Shown: in pieces, positions 8,143-17,227 of the stretch
How the letters are laid out: each line of letters opens with the position of its first letter
Position numbering within the stretch: position 1 is the first letter of the stretch
Assembly (NCBI GenBank): GCA_038400315.1
Contig: CP151667.1
Coordinates: forward strand, 868,001 to 932,000
DNA length: 64,000 bases
DNA from: Isosphaeraceae bacterium EP7
GTDB lineage: Bacteria > Planctomycetota > Planctomycetia > Isosphaerales > Isosphaeraceae
Reading direction: 5' to 3'
Notes under the pieces: generated by a model
Told to the model about the DNA's origin: nothing
Databases searched by the model: none
The model's input: the letters and a program-made list of their open reading frames with translations, nothing else
Program-made: the position numbers and the translations under genes

Positions 8143-9189
8143 ATGAGCCATCTGGAATGCGCGCGGGCTCCCCGGACAAGGATCGTCCCCCAGCCCCGGA
8201 TCCACCCTTTGGGCAACTATCGCCAGCACGTCACGTTCGGCTGCGGCACCGGCATCGTGTACGGCCTGGGCGCCTATTTCTTCGGCCAGATCCACTGGAT
8301 CTACGGGATCGTGGCCACGCTGCTCTCCACGCTGGGCGGGATGCTGCCCGACCTGGATAGCGACTCGGGCTCGGCCATGCGCGGGTTCACCGGCCTGATG
8401 GGCGTGATCGTCGCCATCGGCGTCTGGCACCGGCTGGCGATTATGGAACCGGTCCCCGCGTTCGAGTACCACCTGCTCGCGGTGATCATCGCCTACGTCT
8501 GCGTCCGCCACTTCCTCCAGCGGATCGTCGCAGGCCTGACCAAGCACCGGGGGATGAGCCACAGCTTTCCCACGTGCGCACTCTGGGGCACCATCTCGCT
8601 GCACTTCTACCCCACCGACAAGCCGATCATCAAGGTGATGATGGCCATCGCCCTGATGGCGGGCTTCTTCTCCCACCTGCTCCTGGACGAGATTTGCAGC
8701 GTCGACCTGCGGGGTGCGCGGGTGAACAAGGCGTTCGGCACGGCGATGAAGTTCTGGTCGAAGTCGATCATGAGCACCCTGGTCGTGTATGCCATGCTGA
8801 GCTACTCGACCTACACGCTGATCGAGCAGTGGCCCGAGGAGCCGTTGAACTTCGGCACCCGGGTCGACGCCCCGCTCTGGCGGTTCCACAAGCAAGACGA
8901 CGGCGGCCACGCAGCCGAGAAGACGCTCGCCGCCACGCCTCCCGGACCGGCCCCCGGGCCGGCTCCCGCAAAGGCCAGGACGCCCCCCCGCCTTGCCCAA
9001 TCCACCCCGACCCCGTCGCGTACCACGCCCGCGCCGGCGCCGAAACGCCCCGGCCGGACGCCTCAGACGCCCGCCGCCAGGCCGGAACGGGTGCTGGACC
9101 CGGCCGCGACACCCGCCCGAATTGGGGCGGCAGGCGGGCTCAAATCCCGTATACTCGACCCGATCAGGCCGTCGGACGGCCGCCCGTAG
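8143..9189 (+). CDS. DUF457/YdjM-like membrane metal-dependent hydrolase
   Basis: A 348-residue protein. The first 240 residues fit the DUF457 (YdjM) family of inner-membrane proteins: several hydrophobic segments and the conserved polar motifs G-G-M-L-P-D-L-D-S-D (about residue 68), H-R-G-M-S-H-S-F (about 143) and G-F-F-S-H-L-L-L-D-E (about 180). The Asp/His motifs are the presumed metal ligands. Family members are annotated as metal-dependent hydrolases, but the substrate is not established. The last 90 residues are a Pro/Ala/Thr-rich, probably disordered tail. The next gene follows after 46 bp, so both may share a transcript. Confidence 0.8.
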   Translation: MSHLECARAPRTRIVPQPRIHPLGNYRQHVTFGCGTGIVYGLGAYFFGQIHWIYGIVATLLSTLGGMLPDLDSDSGSAMRGFTGLMGVIVAIGVWHRLAIMEPVPAFEYHLLAVIIAYVCVRHFLQRIVAGLTKHRGMSHSFPTCALWGTISLHFYPTDKPIIKVMMAIALMAGFFSHLLLDEICSVDLRGARVNKAFGTAMKFWSKSIMSTLVVYAMLSYSTYTLIEQWPEEPLNFGTRVDAPLWRFHKQDDGGHAAEKTLAATPPGPAPGPAPAKARTPPRLAQSTPTPSRTTPAPAPKRPGRTPQTPAARPERVLDPAATPARIGAAGGLKSRILDPIRPSDGRP

Positions 9190-9235
9190 AAGGGTCCCAT
9201 TTCAGTCGCCCCAGGACGTCAGGGAGTCGTGACCG

Positions 9236-10363
9236 ATGCGCGTCGTTTCCTCCATGCTTTGCGCTTGCCTGCTGGCGCTTTCGGCCGCGTCCGCCCCCGC
9301 TCAGGCCCCCCCCGCCAAGGCCAAGGCCAAGCCCGCCGCCCCTGCCCCAGCGCAGGCCAAGCCTGCCGCGGCCCCCAAGCTGACCCCCCCCCAGACCGTC
9401 ATCGCCACCGTCAACGGCGAGCCCATCACCGCCATCGAGCTGCGGGAATATCTCGACAAATTCCCGTTCGAGCTCGAGCCCGGCAAGGAGAAGGAAACCC
9501 TCGCCGAGTTCTTCAAGGTGGGCGCCAACATGATCGCCAACACCAAGCTCCTGAACCGCTACGTCATCAATCAGAAGGCCGTCGCCACCGAGAAGGAGAT
9601 CGACGCCGAGGTCGAGCGCCTCAAGGCCGAGCTGAAGGCCGACGGTCAGGACCTCTTCAACGTCCTGGCCACCAACGACATCCCCATCGCCAAGCTGCGC
9701 GAGCAGATCGCCTCGGGCATCCGCTGGGCCAACTTCACCAAGCAGATGGCCACCGACGAGTTGCTCAAGAAGTACGTCGACGACAATAAAGACCTCTTCT
9801 ACGGCTCCACCGTCAAGGCCAGCCACATCCTGCTGAAACTCCCCCCCGACGCCACGCCCGAGGTCAAGGAGCAGGCCAAGCAGAAGCTCCTCGGCATCAA
9901 GAAGCAGATCGAAGGGGGCCAGATCTCCTTCGCCGACGCCGCCAACAAGTTCTCCGAGGACGACGGCAACGTCGCCACCAAGAGCGGCGGCGACCTCGGC
10001 TACTTCCGCCGCCGCAACCAGTACATCGAGAAGTTCGCCGCCGCCGCCTTCGGCCTCAAGAAGGGCTCGATCTCCGACCCGGTCGAGACCGAGTACGGCC
10101 TTCACCTCATCCAGGTGAACGACCGCAAGGAAGGCAAGCCGATCGACTTCGAGCAGAACAAGGTCGCGATCTTCAACCAGTACGTCACCGACCTCCAGCA
10201 GCAGATCGTCGACAGCGAGCGCAAGACCGCCAAGATCGACATCAAGCCCGTCCCGCCCGACTTCTTCCCCCCCATCACGCCGCAGAACGTCGCTCCGGCG
10301 CCCGCCGCGGCCCCGGCCACCAAGCCCGCCGCCGCACAGCCCAAGCCGGCCGCCCCGAAGTGA
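9236..10363 (+). CDS. Parvulin-type peptidyl-prolyl cis-trans isomerase, exported (PpiC/SurA/PrsA-like)
   Basis: A 375-residue protein with a signal peptide (cleavage near A-P-A-Q, residue 23) and an Ala/Pro/Lys-rich linker. Residues about 55-185 form a helical SurA-N-like chaperone part (I-A-T-V-N-G-E-P-I-T is a typical start). The parvulin domain spans about 195-295, with the hallmark strands K-A-S-H-I-L-L-K, G-G-D-L-G-Y-F and Y-G-L-H-L-I-Q-V. It should assist folding of exported proteins by proline isomerisation in the periplasm. The C-terminal 50 residues are again Pro/Ala-rich. The gene ends at a strong hairpin shared with the convergent purN. Confidence 0.9.
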   Translation: MRVVSSMLCACLLALSAASAPAQAPPAKAKAKPAAPAPAQAKPAAAPKLTPPQTVIATVNGEPITAIELREYLDKFPFELEPGKEKETLAEFFKVGANMIANTKLLNRYVINQKAVATEKEIDAEVERLKAELKADGQDLFNVLATNDIPIAKLREQIASGIRWANFTKQMATDELLKKYVDDNKDLFYGSTVKASHILLKLPPDATPEVKEQAKQKLLGIKKQIEGGQISFADAANKFSEDDGNVATKSGGDLGYFRRRNQYIEKFAAAAFGLKKGSISDPVETEYGLHLIQVNDRKEGKPIDFEQNKVAIFNQYVTDLQQQIVDSERKTAKIDIKPVPPDFFPPITPQNVAPAPAAAPATKPAAAQPKPAAPK

Positions 10364-10397
10364 ACCCCGGATCGGACCGAACCTGACGCCGACGCGA

Positions 10398-10436
10398 AGG
10401 CCCGGGCCATCCACCAAGGATGGCCCGGGCCTGTTT
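10398..10436. terminator. Bidirectional hairpin terminator
   Basis: A 15-bp perfect stem (AGGCCCGGGCCATCC and complement) with a 5-nt loop lies between the convergent parvulin and purN genes. A short GTTT follows on the plus strand, so the U-tract is weak. Confidence 0.75.
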
Positions 10437-10462
10437 GATGAACATTAAAGCGAACGTTGAAT

Positions 10463-11134
10463 TCAGGAGCCCCGGCGAGGGTCGTCCCCGACCACCGAGA
10501 CCACGCGGCCGCTCACCCGGAGCCGCCCCTCAGCGAACAGCTCGATCGCCTCGGGGAGCGCCTCGCACTCGGCCCCGAAGACCCGGGCGGCCAGAGTCTC
10601 GGCCGTGTCCTCCGCCCAGACCGGCACCGCACGCTGCACGATGATCGGCCCGGTGTCATACGTCTGGTCGGCGAAGTGGACCGTGCACCCCGAAACCTTC
10701 ACCCCCGCCTCCACCGCCGCCTGGTGCACCGCCGCCCCGTGGAACCCCTTGCCGCAGAACGCGGGGATCAACGAGGGGTGGATGTTGATGACCCGGCCGG
10801 CATAGTCGTCGGGGATCTCGACCAAGGCCAGAAATCCGCCCAGCACCACCAGCTCGGCACCGGCCGCGCGGATCGGGTCGAAGACCTCGCGGCTGAACGC
10901 CTCCAGCGACTTCCCCGCCCGCAGCGCCACCGAGGCCGGCACCCCCGCCGCCTCGGCCCTGGCAATCGCCCCGATCCCCGCCTTGCTCCCCACGACGTGC
11001 ACCACCCGGGCATCGAGCCGGCCGTCGCCGATCTGATCCAGGAGGTTCTGAAGCGTCGTCCCGCCCCCCGAGGCGCAGACCGCGACCTTGATCGGCCCGG
11101 TTCGCGGCTCTCGGGTCATCGCATCATCGGCCAC
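10463..11134 (-). CDS. purN: Phosphoribosylglycinamide formyltransferase
   Basis: A 223-residue enzyme transferring a formyl group from 10-formyl-tetrahydrofolate to GAR in purine synthesis. The N-terminal loop V-A-V-C-A-S-G-G-G-T-T-L-Q-N-L-L is the phosphate-binding site. The catalytic triad of the family is visible as N and H in V-I-N-I-H-P-S-L-I-P and D in H-F-A-D-Q-T-Y-D-T-G-P-I-I. The start is taken as GTG 11134, because it lies 3 bp after the ileS stop with a G-rich ribosome site; an internal ATG at 11119 is the alternative. The gene follows ileS and is probably co-transcribed with it. Confidence 0.93.
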   Translation of the reverse strand: MADDAMTREPRTGPIKVAVCASGGGTTLQNLLDQIGDGRLDARVVHVVGSKAGIGAIARAEAAGVPASVALRAGKSLEAFSREVFDPIRAAGAELVVLGGFLALVEIPDDYAGRVINIHPSLIPAFCGKGFHGAAVHQAAVEAGVKVSGCTVHFADQTYDTGPIIVQRAVPVWAEDTAETLAARVFGAECEALPEAIELFAEGRLRVSGRVVSVVGDDPRRGS

Positions 11135-11137
11135 GGA

Positions 11138-13960
11138 TCAGCCCCCGGCCGGGAGCATGGCCACGACCCCGGCGCAACGGGCGCAGAGCGTCGGATGGGC
11201 CGGGTCCGAACCGACCGACTCACGCTGGTTCCAGCACCGCTCGCACTTCGGATGGGTCGACTTCTCGACCGTGACCAGGGGAAGATCGGCGTCCCCGCCG
11301 GTCCCGCTCGCCACCACCTTCACCTCGGAGACGATGAACAGCTCGGTCAGCAACTCGACGTCCGCCCGGGCTGCCGCGGCCCGCTCCTCGGTCGGGTAGG
11401 TCAGCGTGACTACCGCACCCTGCGAGCTGCCGATCAGCTTCTGGGCCCGCATCGGCTCGATCGACAGCGTCACCAGCTCGCGGAGGGCGAACAGCCGCTC
11501 CCAGCGGGATTTGAGCGCGGGGTCATCGAATGCCGGATCGGCCTCGGGCCAAGCGGCCAGGTGCACGCTCTCGGCCTTCTCGCCGTCGGTCGGCAGGAAG
11601 TCCCAGACCTCCTCGGCCGAGTGCGGGACGATCGGCGCGACCATCCGGACCAGGGCCCTCAGCACCCGGTCGAGTACGAACCGGGCCGCCCGCCTGGGCT
11701 CGCCGTCGGGGGCCTCGGCGTAGAGCCGATCCTTCAACACATCGAAATAGAGGCTCGACAGGCCGACTCCGCAGAACTCGTAGAGCCGCTGATAGGCCTT
11801 GTACAGCTCGAATCGCTCATAGGAGGCCGTCACATCCCGCACCACGTCGTTCAGGAGCCCGAGCGCCCAGCGGTCGACCTCCCGCAGCGCGGGCACTCCG
11901 GCCGAATCCCCGTCGAACCCGGCGTAGTCGTCCAGGTTGCCGAGCATGTATCGGAATGTGTTTCGAATCTTCCGGTAAGACTCCGACATCTCCTTGATGC
12001 CTGCCTCGCGGATCTTCACGTCGTCGGCATAGTCCATGCTGGCGATCAGCAGCCGGAGCACGTCGGCCCCATAAGTCTCGGTCGCCTTCACGGCCGAGAT
12101 CGCGTTGCCGCCGCTCTTGGACATCTTCTCCCCCTTCTCGTCGAGGATGAACCCGTGCGTCAGCACGGCCTCGAAGGGGGCCCGGCCGGTCGTGCCGACC
12201 GCCGTCAGGATCGAAGACTGGAACCAGCCGCGGTGCTGGTCCGAGCCTTCCAGGTACAGATACGCCGGGAACCCCAGCCCGCGCCCTTCGTCGGACAGCA
12301 CGGCCCGGTGGCTGCTGCCCGACTCGAACCAGACGTCAAGGATGTCACCCTGCTTGACGAACGACCCGCCGCCGCACTTCGGGCACGACGTCCCGGGGGG
12401 CAGCAGGCTCTCGGCCGGCTCGGTGTACCAGGCGTCGGCCCCCTTCTCGCGGACGATGTCCCGGACGTGCCGGACGCTCTCGGCCGTGAGGACCTGGGTG
12501 CCGCACCCTTCGCAGCCGAACGCCGGGATCGGCACGCCCCAGGCACGCTGGCGGCTGATGCACCAGTCGGGCCGGCCCGCCACCATCGACTCGATCCGGG
12601 TCCGGCCCCAGCCGGGGATCCACTTCACCCCGGCGATGGCCTCCATCGTTCGGCCGCGCAGGTCATTGCGGTCGACCCCGACGAACCACTGCTCGGTCGC
12701 CCGCTGGATCACCGGCTTCTTGCACCGCCAGCAATGGGGGTAACTATGCTTGAACGCGAATTCATGATAGAGCGCCCCGGCGGACCGGAGCATCTCGACC
12801 ACGACCGGGTTCGCCGCGAAGACGTTCTTGCCCACCAGCTCGGGCGGGGCCTCGTCGGTGAACCGCCCGGCGGCGTCCACCGGGCTGATCGTCGGCAGGC
12901 CCAGGGCGCGGCAGACCTGGTAGTCCTCCACGCCGTGCCCGGGCGCGTTGTGCACCAGCCCCGTGCCGTCGTCCACGCTCACGTAGTCGGCCATGATCAA
13001 GGGGCCGGTGCGGTCGATGAAGACGTGGCGATACGTCGCCCCTTCCAGGTCTTTGCCCTTGCAGCGACCCAGCTCGACGACCTCCGTCACGCCGCGCAGG
13101 GCCATCACCTTCGACAGTAGCTCGACGGCCACGATGGCGTGGACCGGCCTGCCGTCGGCGGGGTCGGCGTAGCGCACGCCGGCGTAGTCGATCTTCGGGT
13201 TCAGGGCGATCGCGACGTTGCCCGGCAGGCTCCAGGGGGTCGTCGTCCAGATCATCGCATGCCAGGGACCTTCGCCCCAGGCGGCCGGCACGCCGGCGGT
13301 CATCGGGAAATTCACATAGACGCTGGTGCTGGTCTCGTCGCGATACTCAAGCTCGGCCTCGGCCAGCGCCGTCCGGTCCTGGATGCACCAGTGCAGCGGC
13401 TTGAGCTGGCGGAAGACCTCGTCGCGGGCCAGCAGGTCGGCCAGCACGTCGAGGACGCCCGCCTCATAGGCCGGGTTCAGGGTCAGGTACGGATTCTCGA
13501 AGTCGCCGCTGATCCCCAGCCGCCGGAACTGCCCTGTCTGCACGCCGACCCACTTCAGGGCCTCGACGCGGCAGAGGTCGCGGATCTCGGGGAAGCTCAT
13601 CGTGGAGGCCTTCGAGCCCAGGTCCTTCATGACCTTGTGCTCGATCGGCAGCCCGTGGCAGTCCCAGCCCGGCACGTAGGGGCTGTCATACCCCTTCATG
13701 GTGAAGAACCTGACGATGACGTCCTTGAGCACCTTATTGAGAAGGTGACCCATGTGGATGTCGCCGTTGGCATAGGGGGGGCCGTCGTGCAGCACCCGCC
13801 TCTGCTTGCCCTTCCCGGCCTCCCGGATCTTGCCGTAGAGGCCGGTCTCCGCCCACCTTGCCTGGACCTTCGGCTCCCTGAGGTTCAGGTTCGCCTTCAT
13901 CTCGAACCGGGTGACCGGCAGGTTCAAGGTGTCCTTGTACGGCTTCGCATTCGTCGACAT
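11138..13960 (-). CDS. ileS: Isoleucyl-tRNA synthetase
   Basis: A 940-residue class I aminoacyl-tRNA synthetase of bacterial type. The ATP-binding HIGH motif appears as G-D-I-H-M-G-H (about residue 70) after P-P-Y-A-N, and the KMSKS motif as E-K-M-S-K-S-G-G-N (about residue 607). The CP1 editing domain lies between about 200 and 400. There is a zinc-binding insertion with C-E-G-C-G and C-P-K-C-G pairs near 470-520, and a C-terminal zinc knuckle C-E-R-C-W ... C-A-R-C typical of bacterial IleRS. The length matches the family. purN follows with a 3-bp gap. Confidence 0.97.
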   Translation of the reverse strand: MSTNAKPYKDTLNLPVTRFEMKANLNLREPKVQARWAETGLYGKIREAGKGKQRRVLHDGPPYANGDIHMGHLLNKVLKDVIVRFFTMKGYDSPYVPGWDCHGLPIEHKVMKDLGSKASTMSFPEIRDLCRVEALKWVGVQTGQFRRLGISGDFENPYLTLNPAYEAGVLDVLADLLARDEVFRQLKPLHWCIQDRTALAEAELEYRDETSTSVYVNFPMTAGVPAAWGEGPWHAMIWTTTPWSLPGNVAIALNPKIDYAGVRYADPADGRPVHAIVAVELLSKVMALRGVTEVVELGRCKGKDLEGATYRHVFIDRTGPLIMADYVSVDDGTGLVHNAPGHGVEDYQVCRALGLPTISPVDAAGRFTDEAPPELVGKNVFAANPVVVEMLRSAGALYHEFAFKHSYPHCWRCKKPVIQRATEQWFVGVDRNDLRGRTMEAIAGVKWIPGWGRTRIESMVAGRPDWCISRQRAWGVPIPAFGCEGCGTQVLTAESVRHVRDIVREKGADAWYTEPAESLLPPGTSCPKCGGGSFVKQGDILDVWFESGSSHRAVLSDEGRGLGFPAYLYLEGSDQHRGWFQSSILTAVGTTGRAPFEAVLTHGFILDEKGEKMSKSGGNAISAVKATETYGADVLRLLIASMDYADDVKIREAGIKEMSESYRKIRNTFRYMLGNLDDYAGFDGDSAGVPALREVDRWALGLLNDVVRDVTASYERFELYKAYQRLYEFCGVGLSSLYFDVLKDRLYAEAPDGEPRRAARFVLDRVLRALVRMVAPIVPHSAEEVWDFLPTDGEKAESVHLAAWPEADPAFDDPALKSRWERLFALRELVTLSIEPMRAQKLIGSSQGAVVTLTYPTEERAAAARADVELLTELFIVSEVKVVASGTGGDADLPLVTVEKSTHPKCERCWNQRESVGSDPAHPTLCARCAGVVAMLPAGG

Positions 13961-14014
13961 GAAGCGCTCAATCTTTGGCTCGCGGCGAGTCCATCGCGGG
14001 CAATCCGGCCCGTC

Positions 14015-14845
14015 TCAGGCATCCAGCCGCTTCAAGACCTCGATCACCAGCGTCCTGAGCTTCCCCTCGGCCGTCTTGGCGACCTTGATAATCTCCTCGA
14101 TGTTCGCCGGCTCCAGCGCATCGGGGAGGCAGAGGTCGGTCACGATCGAGAAGCCCAGCACCTTCAGGCCGGCGTGGACGGCCACCAGGACCTCGGGCAC
14201 CGTCGACATGCCGACCACATCGGCGCCGATGGCCCGCAGGAACCGATACTCGGCCCGCGTCTCCAGGTTCGGCCCGGTCACCGCCACATAGACGCCCCGG
14301 TGCGCGACGATCTTCTGCTCCAGGGCAATCTCGAGGGCCAGGGCCTGCAGCTTCTTATCGTAGGGCTCGATCAGGTCGGGGAACCGGAGCCCCAGGCGGT
14401 CATCATTCGGCCCGATCAGGGGGTTGATCCCCATCAGGTTGATGTGGTCTTCGATGACGATCAGGTCGCCCTTGTGATGCAAGGGGTTCAGGCCGCCGGC
14501 CGCGTTGGAGACGAGCAGCGTGGTGCAGCCGAGCTCCTTCATGACCCGGATCGGGAACGTGACCTGGGCCGGCGTATACCCTTCATAGGAATGGAAGCGG
14601 CCTTCCATCGCCACCACCGACTTGCCCGCCAGGGTCCCGCAGACGAGCTGGCCCTTGTGGCTCTCGACCGTCGACTTGGGGAAGTGGGGGATCTCGGGAT
14701 AGGGGATCCGCGCCTCGGCCTTGATCTCGTCGGCCAGGCCTCCCAGGCCGGTGCCGAGGACGATGCCGACGGTCGGCGTCCCGGGCCAGCGGCCCTTCAC
14801 GGCCTCGGTGGCTTCGCGGACGTCGTCCCAGGTGTGGTGGAGCAT
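14015..14845 (-). CDS. Purine nucleoside phosphorylase (trimeric PNP type)
   Basis: A 276-residue enzyme that splits purine nucleosides with phosphate. Family signatures are complete: I-V-L-G-T-G-L-G-G (phosphate loop), [19 protein letters not shown] and [12 protein letters not shown] with E195 as base-binding Glu. At the position of human Asn243, which contacts the purine 6-position, there is Asp (D237 in S-I-V-T-D-L-C). In the human enzyme an Asn-to-Asp change at this site is known to favour 6-aminopurines, so the natural substrate may include adenosine. The gene lies 54 bp downstream of ileS on the same strand, near purN. Confidence 0.92.
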   Translation of the reverse strand: MLHHTWDDVREATEAVKGRWPGTPTVGIVLGTGLGGLADEIKAEARIPYPEIPHFPKSTVESHKGQLVCGTLAGKSVVAMEGRFHSYEGYTPAQVTFPIRVMKELGCTTLLVSNAAGGLNPLHHKGDLIVIEDHINLMGINPLIGPNDDRLGLRFPDLIEPYDKKLQALALEIALEQKIVAHRGVYVAVTGPNLETRAEYRFLRAIGADVVGMSTVPEVLVAVHAGLKVLGFSIVTDLCLPDALEPANIEEIIKVAKTAEGKLRTLVIEVLKRLDA

Positions 14846-14947
14846 GGGTGCCTGACTCAGAGGTGGGCGACGGCGACGGCCACGCGTGGGCCTTGCGTCG
14901 TGACGGGAGGGCGAGAGGTTGAATCAGACGGGCCGTGCCGGCCGGCG

Positions 14948-15487
14948 TCAGGGCGTGTCGTGTTCGGCGGCCCGGGCGTAGGCAAGGCGGATCATGCGGT
15001 CGAACCGCGCGTCGCCGCGAAGCGGCTTCAGGTCGGGGTCGCGCCTCAGGTGATCGGCGTGGTGATACCCCAGGTCGAGCGCCTGCTGAAGGGCCCCGAA
15101 GGCGGGGTCGAGCATGCCGAGCACGGCGAAGCTACAGGCCAGATTGTACCAGGGGATCGACCGCTCGGGGAGCAGGCGGACGAGCCTGCGGTCGACCTGC
15201 AGGGCCCGGGCATGCTGGCCCTTGGACGCCAGGTTGTTGGCGTGAACCCGAAGGGCTTCGGTGTAGAGCGGGTCGCGTTCCAGGACCCGGCCGAAGAACT
15301 CCAGTTCGAAGTCGATCTGGGTCTGCTCTCGCAGTCTCCTCGTCGAAGGCGCGGGCTTCGCTCCCTCGGCCGAGGGATCGTCCGGTCGTTCGTAGGCTGC
15401 GGCCATCGCGGGTTGCTCCCCTGTCGGCATCGAGTCTGGCCCAGCCCCCATGCATCCCTTGCGGGCGCGGAAGGGCCAAGAAAGCAT
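14948..15487 (-). CDS. Small TPR-like protein
   Basis: A protein of up to 179 residues with two or three tetratricopeptide-like helical pairs: L-E-R-D-P-L-Y-T-E-A-L-R-V-H-A-N-N-L, R-S-I-P-W-Y-N-L-A-C-S-F-A and A-L-D-L-G-Y, followed by D-P-D-L-K-P-L-R-G-D-A-R-F, a common ending in TPR proteins. It has no signal peptide and no enzymatic motif. Three in-frame ATG codons (15487, 15430, 15406) are possible starts. The later ones would remove a basic, poorly structured N-terminus and give a more typical TPR protein. It probably acts as an interaction adaptor, partner unknown. Confidence 0.65.
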   Translation of the reverse strand: MLSWPFRARKGCMGAGPDSMPTGEQPAMAAAYERPDDPSAEGAKPAPSTRRLREQTQIDFELEFFGRVLERDPLYTEALRVHANNLASKGQHARALQVDRRLVRLLPERSIPWYNLACSFAVLGMLDPAFGALQQALDLGYHHADHLRRDPDLKPLRGDARFDRMIRLAYARAAEHDTP

Positions 15488-15594
15488 CCCTCAAGAATAG
15501 CCAGAACGCAAGTCGGCCTCCAAGCCGAAGTTTACGAAAAACCGGATGGTGTCGGGCGGCCACATCCGGGGCCGACCGAGACCCGGCCGCGCCC

Positions 15595-15619
15595 CTGCCC
15601 CGCCGAGTTGCCGGCGGGG
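15595..15619 (-). terminator. Hairpin downstream of the acidic protein gene
   Basis: An inverted repeat GCCCCGCCG / CGGCGGGGC with a 5-6-nt loop lies 40 bp after the stop of the minus-strand acidic protein gene. It lacks a U-tract, so its terminator function is uncertain. Confidence 0.4.
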
Positions 15620-15660
15620 CCACGGGCCGGACCGGGATCGAGGTCGTCTAGGCCCGAGGC

Positions 15661-16014
15661 TCAGACGTCGTCGATCTCGTCTTCATCCTCGTCGTCGTCG
15701 TCGTCCAGGTCATCATCGTCGTCATCATCGTCGTCGTCATCGTCGTCATCGTCGATTTCGATCTCGTCGATCTGGTCGAAGTTCTCTCCTTCCAGCTCGT
15801 CGTCCTCGTCGTCGTCGAGGTCGTCGTCCTCGTCTTCGTCGTCTTCGAAGTCGTCGTCAACTTCCTCGTCGTCGTCCACGTCGTCCTCGTCCAGCTCCTC
15901 TTCCTCGCCCGGGTGGCGGGCAGTCAGCGGGGCTACTTTGGAAAACGAAGGGGTGGTCGCCAGGCCGGCGATCACGTCTTCGAGGGTCTCGGACAACACC
16001 AGGCAGTCCAACAT
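15661..16014 (-). CDS. Small, extremely acidic protein (Asp/Glu tail)
   Basis: The start is placed at ATG 16014, preceded by GAGGAA, rather than at the far-upstream in-frame start at 16428 that would overlap the oxidoreductase gene antiparallel in content. The 117-residue product has an ordinary N-terminus (M-L-D-C-L-V-L-S-E-T-L-E-D-V-I-A-G-L, about 35 residues) and then about 80 residues composed almost only of Asp and Glu, including a run of 15 Asp. The DNA is a GAC/GAT/GAG triplet repeat. Such tails occur in DNA-mimic, histone-chaperone-like or metal-buffering proteins, but no function can be assigned. A real gene is likely because the Asp/Glu pattern is kept by mixed codons. Confidence 0.65.
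   Translation of the reverse strand: MLDCLVLSETLEDVIAGLATTPSFSKVAPLTARHPGEEEELDEDDVDDDEEVDDDFEDDEDEDDDLDDDEDDELEGENFDQIDEIEIDDDDDDDDDDDDDDDLDDDDDEDEDEIDDV
15670..15900. repeat. Trinucleotide-like simple repeat (GTC/ATC) encoding Asp/Glu tract
   Basis: On the plus strand the sequence is dominated by GTC, ATC and CTC triplets with few interruptions. It corresponds to GAC/GAT/GAG codons of the acidic protein. Such tracts are prone to slippage and length change. Confidence 0.8.
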
Positions 16015-16192
16015 GAGGTCATTCCTCGGGCCAAGGGGGACAGGTCGCCCCGACTCATTGTCTTGCACTCGCCGACTCGCCTCTCGGGAGGATCGGCACG
16101 TCGGGCGAAGGATAGGCCGTACGATCGAGAACTTCGGGGAGATTCGGGGCCGGTGGGCCGGGCACGCGTCCACCGGCGTGTGCGGCGCCTTC

Positions 16193-17221
16193 TCAGGTCG
16201 GTCGGACGACCTGGCCGGTGGCGGCCGAACGTCCGATGGCGTCCAGCAACCGGACGGCGTCGAGGGCCTCGTCGGCCGGGCAGCAGAGCGGGCCGTTGCC
16301 GGCGATCGCGGCCACGAAGTTGGCGTCGATGCTCTCGCCGGGCTCAGGCAGTCCGACCTCCGCGGGGGGGGACCGGCCGATCGTCTCGACCAGGGTCCGG
16401 TCGGTGAGGTGGAGACGACCCAACTCACCGAAGAACGTCATCTCGAAGAGCGAGTCGGGCGAGATCCCCGACAAGGCCACCGTCGCGAGGACCCCGCCGC
16501 TGAGCTGGATCGCCGCGGCTGTGACCACGTCCAGGCCCGAATCCAATCGGCTTTGCACGGCCGCGACTTCAACGGCAACACGGCCGGTGCTCCAGAGCAA
16601 GGCGTCCAGCAGGTGGTCGCCAGCGTCGGCGAGCAGGCCCCCGCCGGCGATCTTGGGGTCGAACCTCCAGGAGTTCTCCGCCCCGCCGTGCCCCTCCAAC
16701 CAGGGCTGGGCGAGCGTCGCCGAGACCAGCCTGAGCGCCCCGATGGTCCCCTCGGCAAGCCGGGCACGGGCGGCGATCAGGCTCGGGAGCAGCCGGTACT
16801 GATGGCCGACGCCGACGAGCCGTTTGCGCCCCTGGGCCAGGCCCACGATGTCGGCCGCCTCCTGGGCGCTGGTCGAAAGTGGCTTCTCGACGAAGACGTG
16901 GCAGCCCGCCTGGAGCGCGTCCATCGTCGGGCGGTAGTGGGCCAGGTGCGGCGTGAAGACGGCGATGGCGTCGGGCGCAGTCTCATGAATCAAGGCGGCG
17001 TGGCCCGTGAACACCGGCACGGCCGTCTCAACACGTCGGTCCCCGATCATGCCCAGCCCGACTGCGGTCGCACGATCGGCCAGGGCCTGGGCGGCGTGCC
17101 GGTCGGCATCGGCGCAGCCGACCACTCGGACCCCGTCCAGCGCGAGGAAGCGATCCATGTGGATCCCCGCCGCGTGGCCGCAGCCGATGAAGCCGATCCG
17201 CAACTCGCGAGTCCCGTCCAT
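16193..17221 (-). CDS. Gfo/Idh/MocA family NAD(P)-dependent oxidoreductase
   Basis: A 342-residue protein. The Rossmann nucleotide-binding loop is I-G-F-I-G-C-G-H-A-A-G at the N-terminus. The family signature E-K-P-L lies in H-V-F-V-E-K-P-L-S, and the catalytic-domain H-Q-Y-R segment and G-D-H-L-L-D-A-L-L-W helix follow. Members oxidise or reduce sugars, inositols and related compounds; the substrate cannot be told from sequence. The start is taken at ATG 17221, which has GGAG five bases upstream; GTG 17227 is an alternative. It stands alone, transcribed away from tRNA-His. Confidence 0.88.
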   Translation of the reverse strand: MDGTRELRIGFIGCGHAAGIHMDRFLALDGVRVVGCADADRHAAQALADRATAVGLGMIGDRRVETAVPVFTGHAALIHETAPDAIAVFTPHLAHYRPTMDALQAGCHVFVEKPLSTSAQEAADIVGLAQGRKRLVGVGHQYRLLPSLIAARARLAEGTIGALRLVSATLAQPWLEGHGGAENSWRFDPKIAGGGLLADAGDHLLDALLWSTGRVAVEVAAVQSRLDSGLDVVTAAAIQLSGGVLATVALSGISPDSLFEMTFFGELGRLHLTDRTLVETIGRSPPAEVGLPEPGESIDANFVAAIAGNGPLCCPADEALDAVRLLDAIGRSAATGQVVRPT

Positions 17222-17227
17222 GCCCAC

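Noticed and set aside
10457-13120. Plus-strand open frame of 887 codons
   Set aside because: It is antisense to purN and ileS, both with complete catalytic motifs. The frame has Arg/Pro/His-rich shadow composition.
15661-16428. Longer version of the acidic protein starting at 16428
   Set aside because: The extra 138 residues are Pro/Ser/Arg-rich shadow sequence overlapping the 3' part of the oxidoreductase gene. A ribosome site is present only before ATG 16014.
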